Part shown: in pieces, positions 63,571-64,000 of the stretch
Layout: each line of letters begins with the position of its first letter
How positions within the stretch are numbered: the stretch's first letter is position 1
Origin: Variovorax sp. Root318D1
Lineage (GTDB): Bacteria > Pseudomonadota > Gammaproteobacteria > Burkholderiales > Burkholderiaceae_C
Direction: 5' to 3'
DNA length: 64,000 nucleotides
Assembly: GCF_001424835.1 (NCBI RefSeq)
Contig: NZ_LMCQ01000012.1
Span: forward strand, 463,829-527,828
Position numbers and translations under genes: made by a program
The notes under the pieces: model-generated
Database searches by the model: none
Told to the model about the DNA's origin: nothing
The model's input: only the letters and a program-made list of their open reading frames with translations

Positions 63571-64000
63571 GTGCAGTTGCAACAACTTCCGGTCGACAAC
63601 GGCGTGCAGGTGGCTGTGCGCCGCTACGATCCGGCCGGTGAACCTCGTGCCAGCATCGTCATCGGTGGTGCGATGGGCGTGCGCCAGTCGTTTTACGAAC
63701 CCTTCGCGCAGTGGCTCGCCGGCCAGGGCCTGCGCGTGTGGACCTTCGATTACCGCGGCAGCGGCGATTCGCGCAACGGCGCCTCGCTGCGCGGCTTCGA
63801 GGCCGACCTGTTCGACTGGGCGCGCGACTACGAGGCGGTCATCGACACTGCCAAGGCCGCGCTGCCCGGGCAGCCGCTTTACCTTCTCGGCCACAGCCTC
63901 GGCGCGCAGCTGCCGGGTTTCCTCAAGCGGCCGGAGCAGGTCGATGGTCTCGTCAGCATCGCCGCGGGAAGCGGCTATTGGCGCGAGAACGCGCCCAAGC
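63571..64000 (+). CDS. Alpha/beta hydrolase family protein, partial
   Basis: At least 143 residues, cut by the right window edge. I read it from GTG 63571 (preceded by GAAGGAGA), starting VQLQQLPVDNGVQVAVRRYD. An in-frame GTG at 63541 is possible. The oxyanion-type segment IVIGGAMGVRQSFYEPFAQW, the strand VWTFDYRGSGDSRNG, and the nucleophile elbow LLGHSLGAQLPGF place it in the hydrolase fold with Ser as nucleophile. Downstream residues are not visible. It follows the beta-oxidation operon, so an acyl or ester substrate is possible. Confidence 0.88.
   Translation, partial: MQLQQLPVDNGVQVAVRRYDPAGEPRASIVIGGAMGVRQSFYEPFAQWLAGQGLRVWTFDYRGSGDSRNGASLRGFEADLFDWARDYEAVIDTAKAALPGQPLYLLGHSLGAQLPGFLKRPEQVDGLVSIAAGSGYWRENAPK

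Overview
The window is GC-rich (roughly 65 percent) chromosomal DNA from a betaproteobacterium. The gene content fits Burkholderiales, family Comamonadaceae, most likely a Variovorax relative: a PhaM-type polyhydroxyalkanoate granule protein, SlmA near argB, many LysE-type exporters, and fatty-acid and sugar-acid catabolic operons. The taxonomic call is inference from gene content. I saw no rRNA, tRNA, CRISPR array, prophage or complete insertion sequence. Almost all the DNA is coding.

Region 1 (1-15 kb, metabolism). A catalytically atypical SDR and a creatininase-family hydrolase come first, followed by a palindromic repeat. Next is a ten-gene minus-strand run (9927 down to 1878) of three LysE-type exporters, an EamA exporter, a PLP aminotransferase, a DJ-1/PfpI protein, a GST, a PhzF protein, a VOC protein and a threonine-dehydratase-like enzyme. 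It is divergent from a MocR regulator, with MocR-style repeats between them, and reads as an amino-acid or related-metabolite conversion and export operon. PhaM, a FIST sensor protein and a DadA-type amino-acid dehydrogenase follow. The DadA leader holds a tandem glycine riboswitch.

Region 2 (15.4-45 kb, surface polysaccharide). rfbB-rfbD-rfbA-rfbC make dTDP-L-rhamnose. gmd-rmd with manC can make GDP-D-rhamnose. A Wzm/Wzt ABC transporter, a WecA/MraY-type initiating transferase, an acyltransferase with an SGNH domain, an FkbM methyltransferase and six glycosyltransferase genes complete an ABC-transporter-dependent O-antigen (LPS-like) locus. Several glycosyltransferases are very large and modular. 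One has ten 38-residue HPLF..WYL repeats, a GT2 domain and a GH99/WbsX-like domain. Another fuses two GT2-like regions with a GT4. Three proteins share a coiled-coil plus SW(R/K)xTAPLR module. The locus is followed by argB, galE and slmA.

Region 3 (46-54 kb). A DUF1326/DUF2182 Cys-rich pair and a DMT transporter lead into a sugar-acid catabolic divergon. A FadR-type regulator, a UxaA-family dehydratase and an Ldh-family dehydrogenase lie on one side. Two SDRs and a fumarylacetoacetate-hydrolase-family enzyme lie on the other. The set resembles non-phosphorylative L-fuconate or L-rhamnonate type pathways.

Region 4 (54-64 kb). A LysR/SDR divergent pair is followed by a TetR-led beta-oxidation operon: acyl-CoA dehydrogenase, a DUF2147 secreted protein, a FadB/FadN-type bifunctional enzyme, thiolase and an alpha/beta hydrolase cut by the window edge. 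A DUF559 endonuclease-like gene bracketed by inverted palindromes sits between fadB and the thiolase.
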